DNA of 64,000 nt from Bacillota bacterium (GCA_030705955.1 JAUZPL010000004.1:53880-117879); one strand, 5' to 3'; shown: positions 31,075 to 42,603, counted from the stretch's first letter. Made by a program: numbers and translations. The notes: a model not told the origin generated them from the letters alone.

Positions 31075-31082
31075 CCCATTCT

Positions 31083-31211
31083 TAAAAGAAAGCATAATAA
31101 TGTAAACTTAGAGAGTTGTCTAGCTCCAGCTACTAGCGTCTAGTGTCCTTCACTCTCCGCCATACGATCAGTCAACATCGAATCGCTTTTGGTACTTCCG
31201 CTTTTCTTTTT
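31083..31211. repeat. Dispersed Bacillaceae intergenic repeat, long degenerate copy
   Basis: Shares AAGAAAGCATAA..AATGT and TTGTCTAGCTCCAGC with the copy at 14653, and ends ACTTCCGCTTTTCTT, like the fragment near 17986. It fills the space between the yqeY terminator and the SigW-type promoter. Confidence 0.7.
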
Positions 31212-31239
31212 TGAAACCTTTTATTTATTTCATCGTATA
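31212..31239 (+). promoter_or_regulatory. SigW-type (ECF) promoter of nfeD-floA-yqfB
   Basis: TGAAAC, 16-bp spacer, CGTATA, a perfect match to the SigW pattern TGAAAC-N16-CGTA, 35 bp before the nfeD start. In B. subtilis the orthologous yqeZ-floA-yqfB operon belongs to the SigW cell-envelope stress regulon. Confidence 0.88.
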
Positions 31240-31274
31240 TAGTATAGTCAAGTCAAAGAGATGGGGGGATTTAG

Positions 31275-31946
31275 TTGATTGAGTTTATTACGAACCCATT
31301 TGTGGTAACATTGCTTTTAACAATTGCAGGAATTGGAATTGTTTTTGAGCTTTTTTCACCGCATTTTGGACTGCCGGGTTTAATTGGAATTGGAGCATTA
31401 ATTATTTTTTTCTACGGACATTTTCAAGCAGGCTTTGCAGGGGTCGGAGTCATTTTCCTATTTGCTGTAGGGCTTATTCTTATCTTTTTAGAATTTTTCC
31501 TACCGGGTGCAATTTCTGGGACACTCGGGGTGGCTGCTATTATTACCAGCATATTCTTGGCAGGTGGAAATGCAGTGCAGATGGCAATTTCTATATGTAT
31601 TGCGGTTCTCCTTTCGATTGTTTTCTTTATGATAATGGTAAAAGTATTTGGAAAAAAATTGCGTTTATTTAATAGAATGGTCTTATTTGAATCTGCTAGG
31701 AAAGAAGATGGCTATGTCTCCAATGTCAACCGGGTAGATTTAATGGGGAAGGAAGGTATTGCTTTAACGATGCTAAGACCGGCTGGAACAGCTATTTTTA
31801 ATAAAGAACGAGTTGACGTAGTAAGTGAAGGAGGCTTCATCCAAAAAAATGCTAAAATCACGGTAATAAAGGTAGAAGGTGCGCGAATAGTAGTTAGAGA
31901 ATCGGAGAATCGAAAAGACGAATTAGGAGGTAATGGTGAATGGTAA
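31275..31946 (+). CDS. NfeD family membrane protein, short form
   Basis: 223 aa: four to five hydrophobic segments followed by a C-terminal OB-fold ([33 protein letters not shown]). It partners with flotillin. The B. subtilis counterpart YqeZ is about twice as long (437 aa as I recall) and carries a ClpP-like serine protease domain at the N-terminus; here that domain is absent and no remnant of it precedes the gene. TTG start with GGGGGGATT upstream. Overlaps floA by 7 bases. Confidence 0.88.
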   Translation: MIEFITNPFVVTLLLTIAGIGIVFELFSPHFGLPGLIGIGALIIFFYGHFQAGFAGVGVIFLFAVGLILIFLEFFLPGAISGTLGVAAIITSIFLAGGNAVQMAISICIAVLLSIVFFMIMVKVFGKKLRLFNRMVLFESARKEDGYVSNVNRVDLMGKEGIALTMLRPAGTAIFNKERVDVVSEGGFIQKNAKITVIKVEGARIVVRESENRKDELGGNGEW

Positions 31947-32926
31947 CAAACGGAAGTGTATTTCTAATAGCTATAGTGATAGTCATTTTAATTTTCTTGG
32001 GGATTTTATTATCATTTGTGCCAGTCATGTTATGGATTTCAGCTTTGGCTGCGGGGGTTCACGTCAATATTTTTACGTTAGTAGGGATGAGATTAAGGCG
32101 TGTTACACCTAGCCGTGTTATTAATCCACTAATTAAAGCGCATAAAGCTGGACTTAGTGTAACAACAAATCAGCTTGAAAGCCATTATTTAGCTGGCGGG
32201 AATGTTGATAGAGTAGTCAATGCATTAATAGCTGCGCACAGGGCGAATATTGAGCTCTCATTTGAAAGATGTGCCGCAATTGATTTAGCTGGCCGAGATG
32301 TTTTAGAGGCTGTCCAAATGAGTGTAAACCCTAAAGTTATCGAAACACCATTTATTGCAGGGGTTGCAATGAATGGAATTGAAGTAAAGGCGAAAGCAAG
32401 AATTACAGTTAGAGCAAATATAGAACGACTTGTTGGGGGGGCTGGTGAAGAGACCGTTGTTGCCCGTGTAGGTGAAGGAGTAGTTTCAACCATTGGATCC
32501 TCTGATAGTCATAGTAAAGTGTTAGAAAATCCAGATTTAATATCGCAAACCGTTTTATCAAAGGGGCTTGATGCTGGTACCGCGTTTGAAATTCTCTCCA
32601 TTGATATTGCTGATGTGGATATCGGCAAAAATATTGGTGCTGAGCTTCAAACTGAACAAGCAGAGGCAGATAAAAAGATTGCACAAGCAAAAGCTGAGGA
32701 GCGTCGAGCAATGGCTGTAGCCCTTGAGCAGGAAATGAAAGCACGTGTTCAAGAAATGAGGGCAAAGGTGGTAGAAGCAGAAGCTACCGTGCCATTAGCT
32801 ATGGCAGAGGCTTTAAAATCAGGGAATATAGGTGTTATGGATTATATGAATATCCAAAACATTTCTGCTGACACCGAAATGCGCGGTTCGATTGGAAAGA
32901 TGAACGATAAAAAAGATGGACAATAA
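31940..32926 (+). CDS. floA: Flotillin-like protein FloA
   Basis: 328 aa (B. subtilis 331). One N-terminal membrane hairpin ([18 protein letters not shown]), an SPFH/PHB-like domain and a C-terminal Ala/Glu-rich coiled coil ([21 protein letters not shown]). It organises membrane microdomains. TAGGAGGT precedes the ATG within the end of nfeD, indicating translational coupling. Confidence 0.95.
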   Translation: MVTNGSVFLIAIVIVILIFLGILLSFVPVMLWISALAAGVHVNIFTLVGMRLRRVTPSRVINPLIKAHKAGLSVTTNQLESHYLAGGNVDRVVNALIAAHRANIELSFERCAAIDLAGRDVLEAVQMSVNPKVIETPFIAGVAMNGIEVKAKARITVRANIERLVGGAGEETVVARVGEGVVSTIGSSDSHSKVLENPDLISQTVLSKGLDAGTAFEILSIDIADVDIGKNIGAELQTEQAEADKKIAQAKAEERRAMAVALEQEMKARVQEMRAKVVEAEATVPLAMAEALKSGNIGVMDYMNIQNISADTEMRGSIGKMNDKKDGQ

Positions 32927-32958
32927 GGATTACAATCCTTTTGAAAGGAGGATGAACT

Positions 32959-33360
32959 TTGAGTACATTCATCCTTGTCATTATCATTGGAATTGTTGCA
33001 ACAGTCTTCAGTAAAATGAAGGAAGTGAATACAGGAAAGACACATAGTAATTCGGTTTTTCCCTATAAGCGTGACTTACAGGAAATATATAAAAGGTTAA
33101 AAGAAAATTTAAAGGCTGAAGAAGAAACCGTTTTTTCTGAACCATTGAAAGAAAAAGAATTCAAAGTGGAGCCAGGGGAACAGGTAGTGAAAAGGGTAGA
33201 AATTTCTCCAGCAAAACCAAAAGAGGAAATTCCTATTTTAGAAAGCACTAATTCTAATCAACAACTAGATCAAAAGAAATTAGTGGACGCCATCATATGG
33301 TCAGAAATACTTGGTGAACCGCGTTCGAAAAAGCCATATTTGTCCAGAAAGACTAGGTAG
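32959..33360 (+). CDS. yqfB: YqfB-like small membrane-anchored protein
   Basis: 133 aa. One N-terminal transmembrane segment (TFILVIIIGIVATVF) and a charged cytoplasmic or external tail rich in Lys and Glu. It is the third gene of the SigW-type operon, in the position of B. subtilis yqfB; the symbol rests mainly on that position. GAAAGGAGG precedes the TTG start. Function unknown. Confidence 0.75.
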   Translation: MSTFILVIIIGIVATVFSKMKEVNTGKTHSNSVFPYKRDLQEIYKRLKENLKAEEETVFSEPLKEKEFKVEPGEQVVKRVEISPAKPKEEIPILESTNSNQQLDQKKLVDAIIWSEILGEPRSKKPYLSRKTR

Positions 33361-33422
33361 TTTCATTAGAATTACTTTTTTCAGAATGGAAAAAGATGTG
33401 CTAGACCCCCCTTCATTTCATT

Positions 33423-33479
33423 AAAAAGTACCCTATAGAGTAGATACTTAAAAAAAGTCTACCTATAGGGTACTTTTTT
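33423..33479 (+). terminator. Strong terminator of nfeD-floA-yqfB
   Basis: 22-bp stem, AAAAAGTACCCTATAGaGTA / TACcTATAGGGTACTTTTT, with one mismatch. The outer arms are symmetric, so it could also stop reading from the right. Confidence 0.92.
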
Positions 33480-33513
33480 GTAGTATTAAGAAATACAACG
33501 AGAGAAATACAAC

Positions 33514-33573
33514 ATGGAGATGGGGAAAACTTTGAGTAAAAAGATGTTCACAGAAAAGGAAATTAAGAAGTAG
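33514..33573 (+). pseudogene. Possible remnant of a transposase orfA N-terminus
   Basis: Nineteen codons, ending LSKKMFTEKEIKK then stop. The sequence resembles the start of HTH/orfA proteins of IS3-type elements in Bacillaceae, but it is very short and no downstream part is found. Weak evidence. Confidence 0.25.
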
Positions 33574-33603
33574 GGTAGACTTTAAATCGTTTTTTATACT
33601 CAA

Positions 33604-33753
33604 CTAGCTAAAAGGGTTATTAAAATTTGATTGAACATTAATAAGAAATTCTAAAAATGAAAACACCGTACCTTTAGAGTATCTATCACTTAGAAATTGA
33701 CCAAATCCAGGAAGTGCAATACTCCATAACAACGTTTCTTTTCTATTGGCCAC
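33604..33753 (-). pseudogene. Truncated hypothetical membrane protein gene
   Basis: An open frame of 49 codons from GTG 33753 reads ANRKETLLWSIALPGFGQF, SKGTVFSFLEFLINVQSNFN and then TAG. The pattern ALPGFGQ...KG..F.FLEF.INV.SNFN is what I remember from longer small membrane proteins of Bacillus. There is no ribosome binding site and the frame ends in mid-domain, so it is best read as a remnant. Nothing else gene-like is seen between 33480 and 33830. Confidence 0.4.
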
Positions 33754-33830
33754 ATTGTTCTATTCTTTTCTAAAATTCTTTTTTTGACTAACTGCAAATG
33801 GCAGTTTTCAAATCAATCAAATTGCGTCAT

Positions 33831-34880
33831 TTATCTTCTTTCATATGCTTTTGGTGGTGATTCCATCCAACCATGATCAATTAAGATATTTGCACCATCA
33901 TCGACAAATAAACCAACGTTAATGATATTTCTTGCATATAATGCACTTATATCTCTTCTTCCATTAACTGCTAATGAGTTTCCATACGACCTTATTTTCA
34001 TGGAAAACATGTCCACTTTATGGAATAACATTATTTTATCTGAAAAAGGTGGATATGTAGATGTTGTAACCAAATGGTCTATGAAGGACGGTGTTGGTAA
34101 GTTTTCTAAATGAAGCTTTTCAGCACATTGCTTCACCGTTTTATCAGTCATATCTAACCCTCGTTTAAATAATGCTTTTATTTTTTCGTCTTTCACAGTC
34201 TGATAAAACCCCAATAATAAAGCTTTGCTTGTTGCGTTATTTTCAATGTTATCGTAGAGATGAACAATTTCTAATGCATGTAGTGGTCTAACATCTCCAA
34301 ACCAACCGTTTAAATAACTTTGATTGTTTATAAAATCAGGCCCATCGGGTGTTGGAATAATTGGAGGTTTTGCAATTAATTTTTTCCCGAATAAAACATT
34401 ATTAATTTGTCCTAAAAAGATAGTGGTGCATTGATTTGCATAAACGAAAAATTCTCTTACATCCTCCCTCATTACTAACGGAATCGCTACATCATAAATA
34501 CTAAGTCCCGCCTTAGCCGCATATTTCAAATAATGAACGTAAAAGGAATCCTCGTATAAACGTGGGGCGCCAAGATTTACATCATCTTTTGAAAATCCTA
34601 CAGGAATAGGGAAATTAACGCTATTAAAAAAAACTTCTATCCTTTGCATGAAATCCTTACTTAATGCCAATCCATTTTCCAACAATGTCCTACTATATTC
34701 ATCCTCGGAATGTTGAAGAAAATATGGCAATATTTGACTTGACATACTATTCCCAACATAGGTAGCCCAAAGTTTACCTATTTCCACAGCCGTTAAAGGT
34801 TGAGTTTCATCTAATTCGCTTGTACTTAAATTGATTGGCTTTAAAACATCCATTGGATTTAATTCTTTATCGGTTGTCAT
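33831..34880 (-). CDS. DUF3231 family protein
   Basis: 349 aa made of two similar halves, each mainly helical and ferritin-like in pattern. Repeated elements are TAVEIGKLWATYVGNS...LLENGLALSKDF and HALEIVHLYDNIEN...LFKRGLDMTDK. This family is common in Bacillaceae in variable numbers, often spore- or stress-linked, with no proven function. AAAAGGAG precedes the ATG. It is transcribed against all neighbours and interrupts the usual floA operon to yqfC order, which suggests a later insertion. Confidence 0.85.
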   Translation of the reverse strand: MTTDKELNPMDVLKPINLSTSELDETQPLTAVEIGKLWATYVGNSMSSQILPYFLQHSEDEYSRTLLENGLALSKDFMQRIEVFFNSVNFPIPVGFSKDDVNLGAPRLYEDSFYVHYLKYAAKAGLSIYDVAIPLVMREDVREFFVYANQCTTIFLGQINNVLFGKKLIAKPPIIPTPDGPDFINNQSYLNGWFGDVRPLHALEIVHLYDNIENNATSKALLLGFYQTVKDEKIKALFKRGLDMTDKTVKQCAEKLHLENLPTPSFIDHLVTTSTYPPFSDKIMLFHKVDMFSMKIRSYGNSLAVNGRRDISALYARNIINVGLFVDDGANILIDHGWMESPPKAYERR

Positions 34881-34998
34881 TAATTAATCTCCTTTTCCCT
34901 CATTTTTGTTTAGGTTTACCGTTCCAATATAATTTCATTCCATATTGCCCTAAAATGTGAAAAAACATGTGGGCCAAAAAAAGAAGATTAATATGACC

Positions 34999-35027
34999 AA
35001 GTCACGCTAATGATAGGTGGCTTTTTT
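34999..35027 (+). terminator. Terminator-like hairpin
   Basis: AAGTCAC/GTGGCTT stem with 11-nt loop followed by TTTTTT. No plus-strand gene precedes it, so it may be left from a lost gene. It lies in a 430-bp gene-free stretch (34900-35317). Confidence 0.4.
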
Positions 35028-35110
35028 AGCTAATAGGAAAGTTTAACTTTATTAAAGCGCTAAAGCGTGTTAACTTCCGTTATTGAAATCAACTCTTAAA
35101 AATCGCATAA

Positions 35111-35160
35111 AAAAAACTAAGGCATTCGCCACCTAAGGACTTGGCGAACGCCAAGTTTTT
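35111..35160. terminator. Symmetric hairpin with A and T flanks
   Basis: GGCaTTCGCCA / TGGCGAAcGCC flanked by AAAAAACT and AGTTTTT. Terminator-like on both strands, but no gene ends at it. It may insulate yqfC from upstream reading. Confidence 0.6.
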
Positions 35161-35263
35161 CTAATTTTGTATAAAAAAAGACTGCCATTAATCAATTGAA
35201 GTTCTTGCGAATATAGCGTCATAACATCCTGTTTGAACATCTTGCAATAAAACAAAATCCTCC

Positions 35264-35292
35264 ACATATATCTATAAATAATCGCATAAATA
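35264..35292 (+). promoter_or_regulatory. Candidate SigE promoter of yqfC-yqfD
   Basis: ACATATAT, 13-bp spacer, CATAAATA resembles the SigE pattern (-35 near CATATT, -10 CATACAAT). yqfCD belong to the SigE regulon in B. subtilis. Weak match; position before the operon is right. Confidence 0.4.
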
Positions 35293-35317
35293 TGAGATGA
35301 AAGGGGGTTCATTTGTT

Positions 35318-35620
35318 ATGGCTAAAAAATGGGCTGGGCGTGTCCGGCAATGGATGGCAAAAAAAATGGATCTTCCACAAGATGTCATGATGGATTTACC
35401 CCGAATAACAATGATTGGGCAAATTCATATTTATATCGAAAATCATAGAGGTTTATTAACCTTTACAGATAAAGAGCTTCGGCTTCTACTAAAGCAAGGT
35501 CAGTTATTAATTAAAGGAAAAGCATTTGTCATTAAAACAATTTTACCTGAAGAGATACTGTTGGAAGGAAAAATTGATCAGGTCATATATATAAATGAAA
35601 ATTCGGGAGGAACCAAATGA
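35318..35620 (+). CDS. yqfC: Sporulation protein YqfC
   Basis: 100 aa. Conserved KKMDLPQDVMMDLPRITMIG and IENHRGLLTFTDKELRLL are characteristic. Made in the mother cell under SigE in B. subtilis. The ATG at 35318 has AAAGGGGG upstream; a frame extension to 35297 runs through that site and is rejected. Its stop overlaps yqfD by 4 bases. Confidence 0.92.
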   Translation: MAKKWAGRVRQWMAKKMDLPQDVMMDLPRITMIGQIHIYIENHRGLLTFTDKELRLLLKQGQLLIKGKAFVIKTILPEEILLEGKIDQVIYINENSGGTK

Positions 35621-36837
35621 AGAACCAATGGATTGAATTTTTATTTGGTAGGGTAACAGTAAGGGTTGCAGGAAAAGGGACAGAAAGGTTTATAAATATA
35701 CTAATAAGAAATGGTTTGCACATATGGGATGTAAAAAGGCATGGAACAGAAACCATTACATTTAAAATGAGACTGCAGGATGCTTTGAAAATGAGGAAAT
35801 ATGCTCGAAGAAGTGAATGTGATATTACTTTTTTACAGCGAAGTGGAGCCCCATTTTTATTGAAACGCTCCTTAAAAAATAGTGGATTTATAATAGGGGC
35901 AGCTATTTTTCTTTTTTTAATTTTATTGTTATCAAATGTTGTTTGGGGGATTGAAATTAACGGAGCAAAACCAGCAACAGAGCATCAAATTCGAAAAGAA
36001 TTGGACAAAATGGGAGTTAAAGTAGGGAAATTTCAATTTTTTATCGATAATGTTGAAACCATACAAAAAAAATTAACAAACCAAATTGGTGCTCTAACCT
36101 GGGTTGGTGTGGAATTGAAAGGGACAACCTATCACTTTCAAGTGGTTGAGAAGAATCAGCCTAAGGCTCCTGAGGTGCTCTCACCGAGAAATCTCATTGC
36201 AAAAAAAGAAGCTACGATTGTTAATTATTATGTTGAAAAAGGGAAAACGGTTGTAGATGTTCATGACCATGTAAAAGTCGGACAATTACTCGTTTCCGGA
36301 TTAATTGGCAAGGAAGGGGAAGAAATTCCGGTAGCCGCTAAAGGGGAAGTATGGGGGGAAACATGGTATAGAAGTCAGGTAGAACTGCCTTTAAAGACAA
36401 AATTTTATGTTTTTAATGGTAAAGAACAACAAAAGCATTCAATCTTACTTGGAAAATGGGAGATTCCAATTTGGGGTTTTTGGACTCCTAAATTTAAGGA
36501 ATTTGAAACGGAAGAAAATATTCATAAAATTCATTTCTTAAAATGGGACTTGCCCATTTCAATGGTAAATTCGACAGTTCGTGAACGAGAGGAAGTTGTG
36601 CGAACATATGGTGTTCAGGAAGCATTCAAAATTGCTGTTGAACTTGCTAAAAAGAACGTCATAAAAAATCATTTAGATGAGGAAGCTAGTATTAAAGATG
36701 AAAAAATTTTACACAAGTCAATTGTGGATGGTAAAGTTAAATTGGAAGTTCTATTTATTGCTGTAGAAAATATTGCAAAAGCACAACCGATACCCAAGGA
36801 GACTCAAATGAATGACGGAAAAGCTAAAAACAATTAA
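35617..36837 (+). CDS. yqfD: Sporulation protein YqfD
   Basis: 406 aa. A single transmembrane segment near residue 95 (FIIGAAIFLFLILLLSNVVW) precedes a large external part; the N-terminal cytoplasmic domain holds RVAGKGTERFINILIRNG. Required for efficient sporulation in B. subtilis. GGAGGAACC precedes the ATG. It overlaps phoH by 26 bases. Confidence 0.93.
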   Translation: MKNQWIEFLFGRVTVRVAGKGTERFINILIRNGLHIWDVKRHGTETITFKMRLQDALKMRKYARRSECDITFLQRSGAPFLLKRSLKNSGFIIGAAIFLFLILLLSNVVWGIEINGAKPATEHQIRKELDKMGVKVGKFQFFIDNVETIQKKLTNQIGALTWVGVELKGTTYHFQVVEKNQPKAPEVLSPRNLIAKKEATIVNYYVEKGKTVVDVHDHVKVGQLLVSGLIGKEGEEIPVAAKGEVWGETWYRSQVELPLKTKFYVFNGKEQQKHSILLGKWEIPIWGFWTPKFKEFETEENIHKIHFLKWDLPISMVNSTVREREEVVRTYGVQEAFKIAVELAKKNVIKNHLDEEASIKDEKILHKSIVDGKVKLEVLFIAVENIAKAQPIPKETQMNDGKAKNN

Positions 36838-37786
36838 TGTTCAGCTAGAAAATCCAACAGAGGCACAAATATTATTTGGAAACGCAGACTCGAATTTAAA
36901 AATGATTGAAAGTGAACTAGGTGTTTCCATTATTACTCGGGGAGAGACTGTGAGTTTGTCTGGTGATGAGGAAAAAGCGGTTCTAGCCGGGCAAATTCTA
37001 GATCGATTAATTTATGTCGTTAGAAGAGGCATTCAAATTAGTGGCCGTGATGTAACGTATGCAATACAAATGGCACAAAAAGGAACATTGGAATTTTTCG
37101 AACATCTTTATGAAGAGGAAATTGCCAAAAATGTTAAAGGAAAAGCCATTCGAATTAAAACGCTAGGTCAAAGAACATATGTAACTGCCATTAAAGAGAA
37201 TGATCTTGTTTTTGGAATTGGTCCTGCTGGAACCGGTAAAACGTACCTTGCAGTAGTCATGGCAGTGAATGCTTTAAAAAATGGCCGAGTCAATAAAATT
37301 ATTTTGACAAGACCTGCTGTTGAGGCTGGTGAAAGTCTTGGATTTTTACCAGGAGATTTAAAGGAGAAGGTTGATCCCTATTTACGGCCATTATATGATG
37401 CATTGCATGAAATACTTGGTGCTGAGCATACCCAGAGACTGATTGAGCGTGGAACAATTGAAATTGCTCCATTAGCCTATATGAGAGGGCGGACATTGGA
37501 TGATGCCTTTGTTATTTTGGATGAGGCACAGAATACAACCCATGCTCAAATGAAAATGTTTTTAACAAGACTTGGATTTAATTCCAAAATGGTGATTACA
37601 GGGGATCAATCGCAAATTGATTTGCCTAGAGGTGTAAAATCAGGGCTAATTGTTGCTGAAGAGATTTTAAAAGATGTAAAAGGGATTAGTTTTATCTTTT
37701 TAGAGCAAACAGATGTGGTTCGCCATCCATTAGTTGGTCGAATTATTGAAGCGTATGAAAAAAGCAGTAAAAAGGCTGTTCAGTGA
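36812..37786 (+). CDS. phoH: PhoH family ATPase
   Basis: 324 aa. Walker A GPAGTGKTYLA (about residues 138-148) and Walker B VILDEAQN; an N-terminal KH-like region is typical of the family. It is associated with RNA metabolism and lies upstream of ybeY in many bacteria, as here. AAGGAG lies 10 bases before the ATG, inside yqfD. Confidence 0.96.
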   Translation: MTEKLKTINVQLENPTEAQILFGNADSNLKMIESELGVSIITRGETVSLSGDEEKAVLAGQILDRLIYVVRRGIQISGRDVTYAIQMAQKGTLEFFEHLYEEEIAKNVKGKAIRIKTLGQRTYVTAIKENDLVFGIGPAGTGKTYLAVVMAVNALKNGRVNKIILTRPAVEAGESLGFLPGDLKEKVDPYLRPLYDALHEILGAEHTQRLIERGTIEIAPLAYMRGRTLDDAFVILDEAQNTTHAQMKMFLTRLGFNSKMVITGDQSQIDLPRGVKSGLIVAEEILKDVKGISFIFLEQTDVVRHPLVGRIIEAYEKSSKKAVQ

Positions 37787-37800
37787 ACAGCCTTTTTTTT
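37770..37800 (+). terminator. Terminator of yqfC-yqfD-phoH
   Basis: AGGCTGTTC-AGT-GAACAGCCT followed by T8; the stem includes the phoH stop codon. Confidence 0.9.
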
Positions 37801-37919
37801 GTTAAAGGATGAATCTTTCAAAAAAAACTGTTATGATTTTACATAAAGTAACGTTTTCACTATTTTTTGCATGATAGATCATTCGACTTAAAATTTAAGA
37901 AATGGAGGGAGGGGACTTC

Positions 37920-40091
37920 TTGGATAGACTTCAAGTATATTTTTTTCAAATAAGGAAGTTACTTGATATCACTTTTTTTCGGATTTTGTTCTTTTTTGTT
38001 TTAGGGATTATTTTGTTTTTTACCATGTTTAATAATGTAAAACCTGAAAAGGTAAATTTGAAATTGTTTACAGTTGCCAATAAAACCGTTCGTTCCCCAG
38101 GGACATTTGAGGATACAAAAAGTACGGAAATGAAGCGACAGGAAGCTGTCGATCAAGTTCATGATGTATATATCCTAAAAAAAGAATATGCACAAAACCG
38201 AGTGGATCTTATTACCTCTATTTTTGATTCTGCTATAGAGGTTAATGATGAAATAAAGGCTATGCCCAAAAAGTCTCAATCTCCTACTAACGAATTGGAT
38301 ATGAATGAGCCGACACTATCTGATAAAATATCCCGGTTAAAAGGAAAATTAACAAACGGTGTGATAAATGAACTTTCTGATCAAGTTTTTTCAAGCTTAG
38401 TACAAGCTAATAATGGGGATTTATCCATTGCAAAGGATTTAACCATTACCTCTATAAATAATGTAATGGCAAAAAGAATCTCAGGAAATGATGTAGAAAA
38501 TGCTAAAAAGAAGGTAGAAGAGGATTTAAAATATACCACATTAGATAATGATTTAAGGAATGCCTCCATTGAACTTGGAAGATATGCTATTGTTCAAAAT
38601 GAATTTTATGATCCTACAGCAACAGAAGAACTACGACAGCAAGCTTCAGAAAGTGTAGAGCCTGTTAAAATTCTTCAAGGTCAAATAATCGTAGAAGATG
38701 GTCAATTGATCAGTAGGGAAATTGACCGAAAGCTTAAACTAGTGGGCCTTCTAGATAATGGACATTCAATTATTAAACCATTTCTTGGATTATCCTTTTT
38801 TATTATCATTATTTTATCAGCAATCTACTTTTTCTTTAATGAGATGAAATCACATATTGAAAAAAGGCAAACCTACCTTCTTCTTTTTGGAATAATATTT
38901 GTTCTTTCCATATTGCTCATAAAAATCATCAGTATGCTTCAAATCTTTGATTTTGCAGGTATAGGATATTTATTCCCCGCAGCAATGGGAGGAATGTTGA
39001 TTAAAATACTGATTGATGAAAAATTGGCCATTTTCATGTCCATTATCATGGCACTTTGCGGAAGTATTTTATTTAATCAAGGAATAACAAGTACCTTGAA
39101 CTTTTCCGAAGGAATTTATATTCTTTTTAGTTCTCTTGCAGGTATTCTTTTCTTGAGCACGAATAATCAAAGATCTAAAATATTGCAGGCTGGGCTCATT
39201 TCGGCTTTAGTTAATTTAATGACTATCTTTGCCATACTATTGCTTTCAAATGGCCACTATTCGGGAGTGGACTATGGCTTTTACTTTATAACTGCACTAG
39301 TTTCTGGCCTTTTCTCTGCAGTATTGACGATTGGGTTGCTTCCATTTCTTGAATCAAGCTTTGGAATTCTTTCTACCATGAGATTAATTGAACTATCTAA
39401 TCCAAATCATCCTTTATTGAGGAAAATATTAACAGAAACACCTGGTACTTACCACCATAGCATTATGGTTGCCAATTTAGCAGAAACAGCTTGTGAAGCA
39501 ATTGGAGCTAATGGATTGCTTGCAAGAGTGGGCTGTTATTATCATGATGTAGGAAAAACTCGCAGGCCCAATTTCTTTATTGAAAATCAGTTAAATCAAG
39601 ATAACCCTCATGACCGACTGCCACCAGAAAAAAGCGCAAATATTATTATTTCCCATGCAGCGGATGGGGTAAATATTTTAAAAAAATATCATATGCCAAA
39701 GGAAATCATTGATATTGCTGAACAACATCATGGAACAACTTTATTGAAATACTTTTTTCATAAGGCTACACAGGTTAAACCTGATGTTCTAGAAGGTGAT
39801 TTTCGATATCCTGGACCTAAACCACAATCAAAGGAATCTGCCGTGATTGGGATTGCTGACAGTGTTGAAGCAGCAGTTCGTTCTTTAACACAGCCTACAA
39901 CTGAACAAATTGAATCACTAGTAAAAAATATTATTTCAAGCAGATTGCAGGATGAACAGCTAAACGAATGTGATTTGACATTAAAGGAATTAGAAACAGT
40001 TTCGCATACACTATGTGAAACATTAAAAGGAATTTTTCACTCAAGAATTGAATATCCAGAAATGACAAAACAAAAGGTGAGGCATGCATGA
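37920..40091 (+). CDS. pgpH: c-di-AMP phosphodiesterase PgpH (YqfF), 7TM-HD
   Basis: 723 aa. One N-terminal transmembrane helix, a large extracytoplasmic 7TMR-HDED domain, seven transmembrane helices (about residues 285-480) and a cytoplasmic HD domain with [11 protein letters not shown] and [14 protein letters not shown]. It hydrolyses cyclic di-AMP. The TTG at 37920 is chosen because GGAGGGAGGGG precedes it; an ATG six codons upstream lies on that site. It overlaps ybeY by 4 bases. Confidence 0.95.
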   Translation: MDRLQVYFFQIRKLLDITFFRILFFFVLGIILFFTMFNNVKPEKVNLKLFTVANKTVRSPGTFEDTKSTEMKRQEAVDQVHDVYILKKEYAQNRVDLITSIFDSAIEVNDEIKAMPKKSQSPTNELDMNEPTLSDKISRLKGKLTNGVINELSDQVFSSLVQANNGDLSIAKDLTITSINNVMAKRISGNDVENAKKKVEEDLKYTTLDNDLRNASIELGRYAIVQNEFYDPTATEELRQQASESVEPVKILQGQIIVEDGQLISREIDRKLKLVGLLDNGHSIIKPFLGLSFFIIIILSAIYFFFNEMKSHIEKRQTYLLLFGIIFVLSILLIKIISMLQIFDFAGIGYLFPAAMGGMLIKILIDEKLAIFMSIIMALCGSILFNQGITSTLNFSEGIYILFSSLAGILFLSTNNQRSKILQAGLISALVNLMTIFAILLLSNGHYSGVDYGFYFITALVSGLFSAVLTIGLLPFLESSFGILSTMRLIELSNPNHPLLRKILTETPGTYHHSIMVANLAETACEAIGANGLLARVGCYYHDVGKTRRPNFFIENQLNQDNPHDRLPPEKSANIIISHAADGVNILKKYHMPKEIIDIAEQHHGTTLLKYFFHKATQVKPDVLEGDFRYPGPKPQSKESAVIGIADSVEAAVRSLTQPTTEQIESLVKNIISSRLQDEQLNECDLTLKELETVSHTLCETLKGIFHSRIEYPEMTKQKVRHA

Positions 40092-40558
40092 CATTATTAA
40101 TTGACTTTTTAGATGAGACAAAATTAATCACAGAAGATCATGAAAAAGAAATAGAACAGCTATTAAATTTTGCTGCAAAAAAAGAGGGCGTTGGGGCAGG
40201 CACAGAGGTTTCTATAACCTTCGTAACCAATGAACGTATTTGGGAAATTAATCGTGATTATCGGGATAAAGATGCCCCAACAGATGTCATTTCCTTTGCG
40301 ATGGAGGAACTGGGCGAAGGAGAAATAAAATTAATAGGAGAAGATATACCTCGTGTGCTTGGAGATATTATTATTTCCGTTCAAAGAGCAAAAGAACAAG
40401 CAGAGGAGTATGGTCATTCATTTATGCGTGAATTAGGTTTCCTGGCGGTACATGGATTTTTGCATCTCCTCGGATATGACCATATGACTGCAGATGAAGA
40501 GAAAGTCATGTTCACAAAGCAGAGGGAAATATTAGATGAATATGGGCTTATACGATAA
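40088..40558 (+). CDS. ybeY: Endoribonuclease YbeY, rRNA maturation
   Basis: 156 aa. Zinc motif [11 protein letters not shown] (H-x3-H-x5-H) near residues 120-130. Works in 16S rRNA 3' processing and late 30S quality control, together with Era. ATG overlaps the pgpH stop (ATGA). It overlaps dgkA by 23 bases. Confidence 0.97.
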   Translation: MTLLIDFLDETKLITEDHEKEIEQLLNFAAKKEGVGAGTEVSITFVTNERIWEINRDYRDKDAPTDVISFAMEELGEGEIKLIGEDIPRVLGDIIISVQRAKEQAEEYGHSFMRELGFLAVHGFLHLLGYDHMTADEEKVMFTKQREILDEYGLIR

Positions 40559-40931
40559 ATCAAAAAAATCAAAAGTCCCATTGTGGAAATCATTTCATTT
40601 TGCCATTGAAGGAATTAACCATGCGTTAAGAAATGAAAGAAATATTAGAATCCATCTATTTATTTCCGTATTGGTTATTTTAGGTTCTATATATTTTTCC
40701 ATAACAATAGTTGAATGGATACTTGTTCTTTTTGCGATAGGCGGCATGCTGGCTTTGGAATTAATTAATACTGCTATAGAACGAATCGTTGATCTTGTTA
40801 CCGCAGATATTCATCCACTTGCAAAGCAAGCCAAGGATTTAGCTGCAAGTGCTGTTTTTCTATATGCCACTTTTTCAATTGTTATTGGTTTCATTATTTT
40901 TTTACCAAGGGTTTGGAGATTATTTTTTTAA
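40536..40931 (+). CDS. dgkA: Undecaprenol/diacylglycerol kinase family protein
   Basis: 131 aa integral membrane kinase with three hydrophobic segments. Conserved [16 protein letters not shown] and the catalytic [13 protein letters not shown] with Glu and Asn. In Gram-positives the substrate is undecaprenol. AGAGGGA lies 9 bases before ATG 40536; another ATG follows two codons later. No strong terminator before cdd. Confidence 0.94.
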   Translation: MNMGLYDKSKKSKVPLWKSFHFAIEGINHALRNERNIRIHLFISVLVILGSIYFSITIVEWILVLFAIGGMLALELINTAIERIVDLVTADIHPLAKQAKDLAASAVFLYATFSIVIGFIIFLPRVWRLFF

Positions 40932-41107
40932 GGCCTCTGTAGACGAGTTGAATACTAAATAAAAATTAGCTAAAATACGTAAGCGGCCCTTACAAGTTGT
41001 AAATGTTATTTTTGAGAAAATTCTAAATTTTTATTACGATTTTGCTACAGATAATGAATTTCGATACATTATGAGTTACAATATAGAAGCGGTAACCTTC
41101 TACTTAG

Positions 41108-42437
<1,330 letters not shown>

Positions 42438-42603
42438 TCCTAAATATACAACCTTAATTAAGGTATTACATTGAATTTTGGATTATGCATGGACAACATT
42501 AACAATTTTTTCGACTTATGATTTTTGCGAGACAGGCTATGATAATGAATAAGGTTGGGAGTCTCAATTAGGCTAGTCTAAATATTGAAAGGTGGGGTTT
42601 TCG

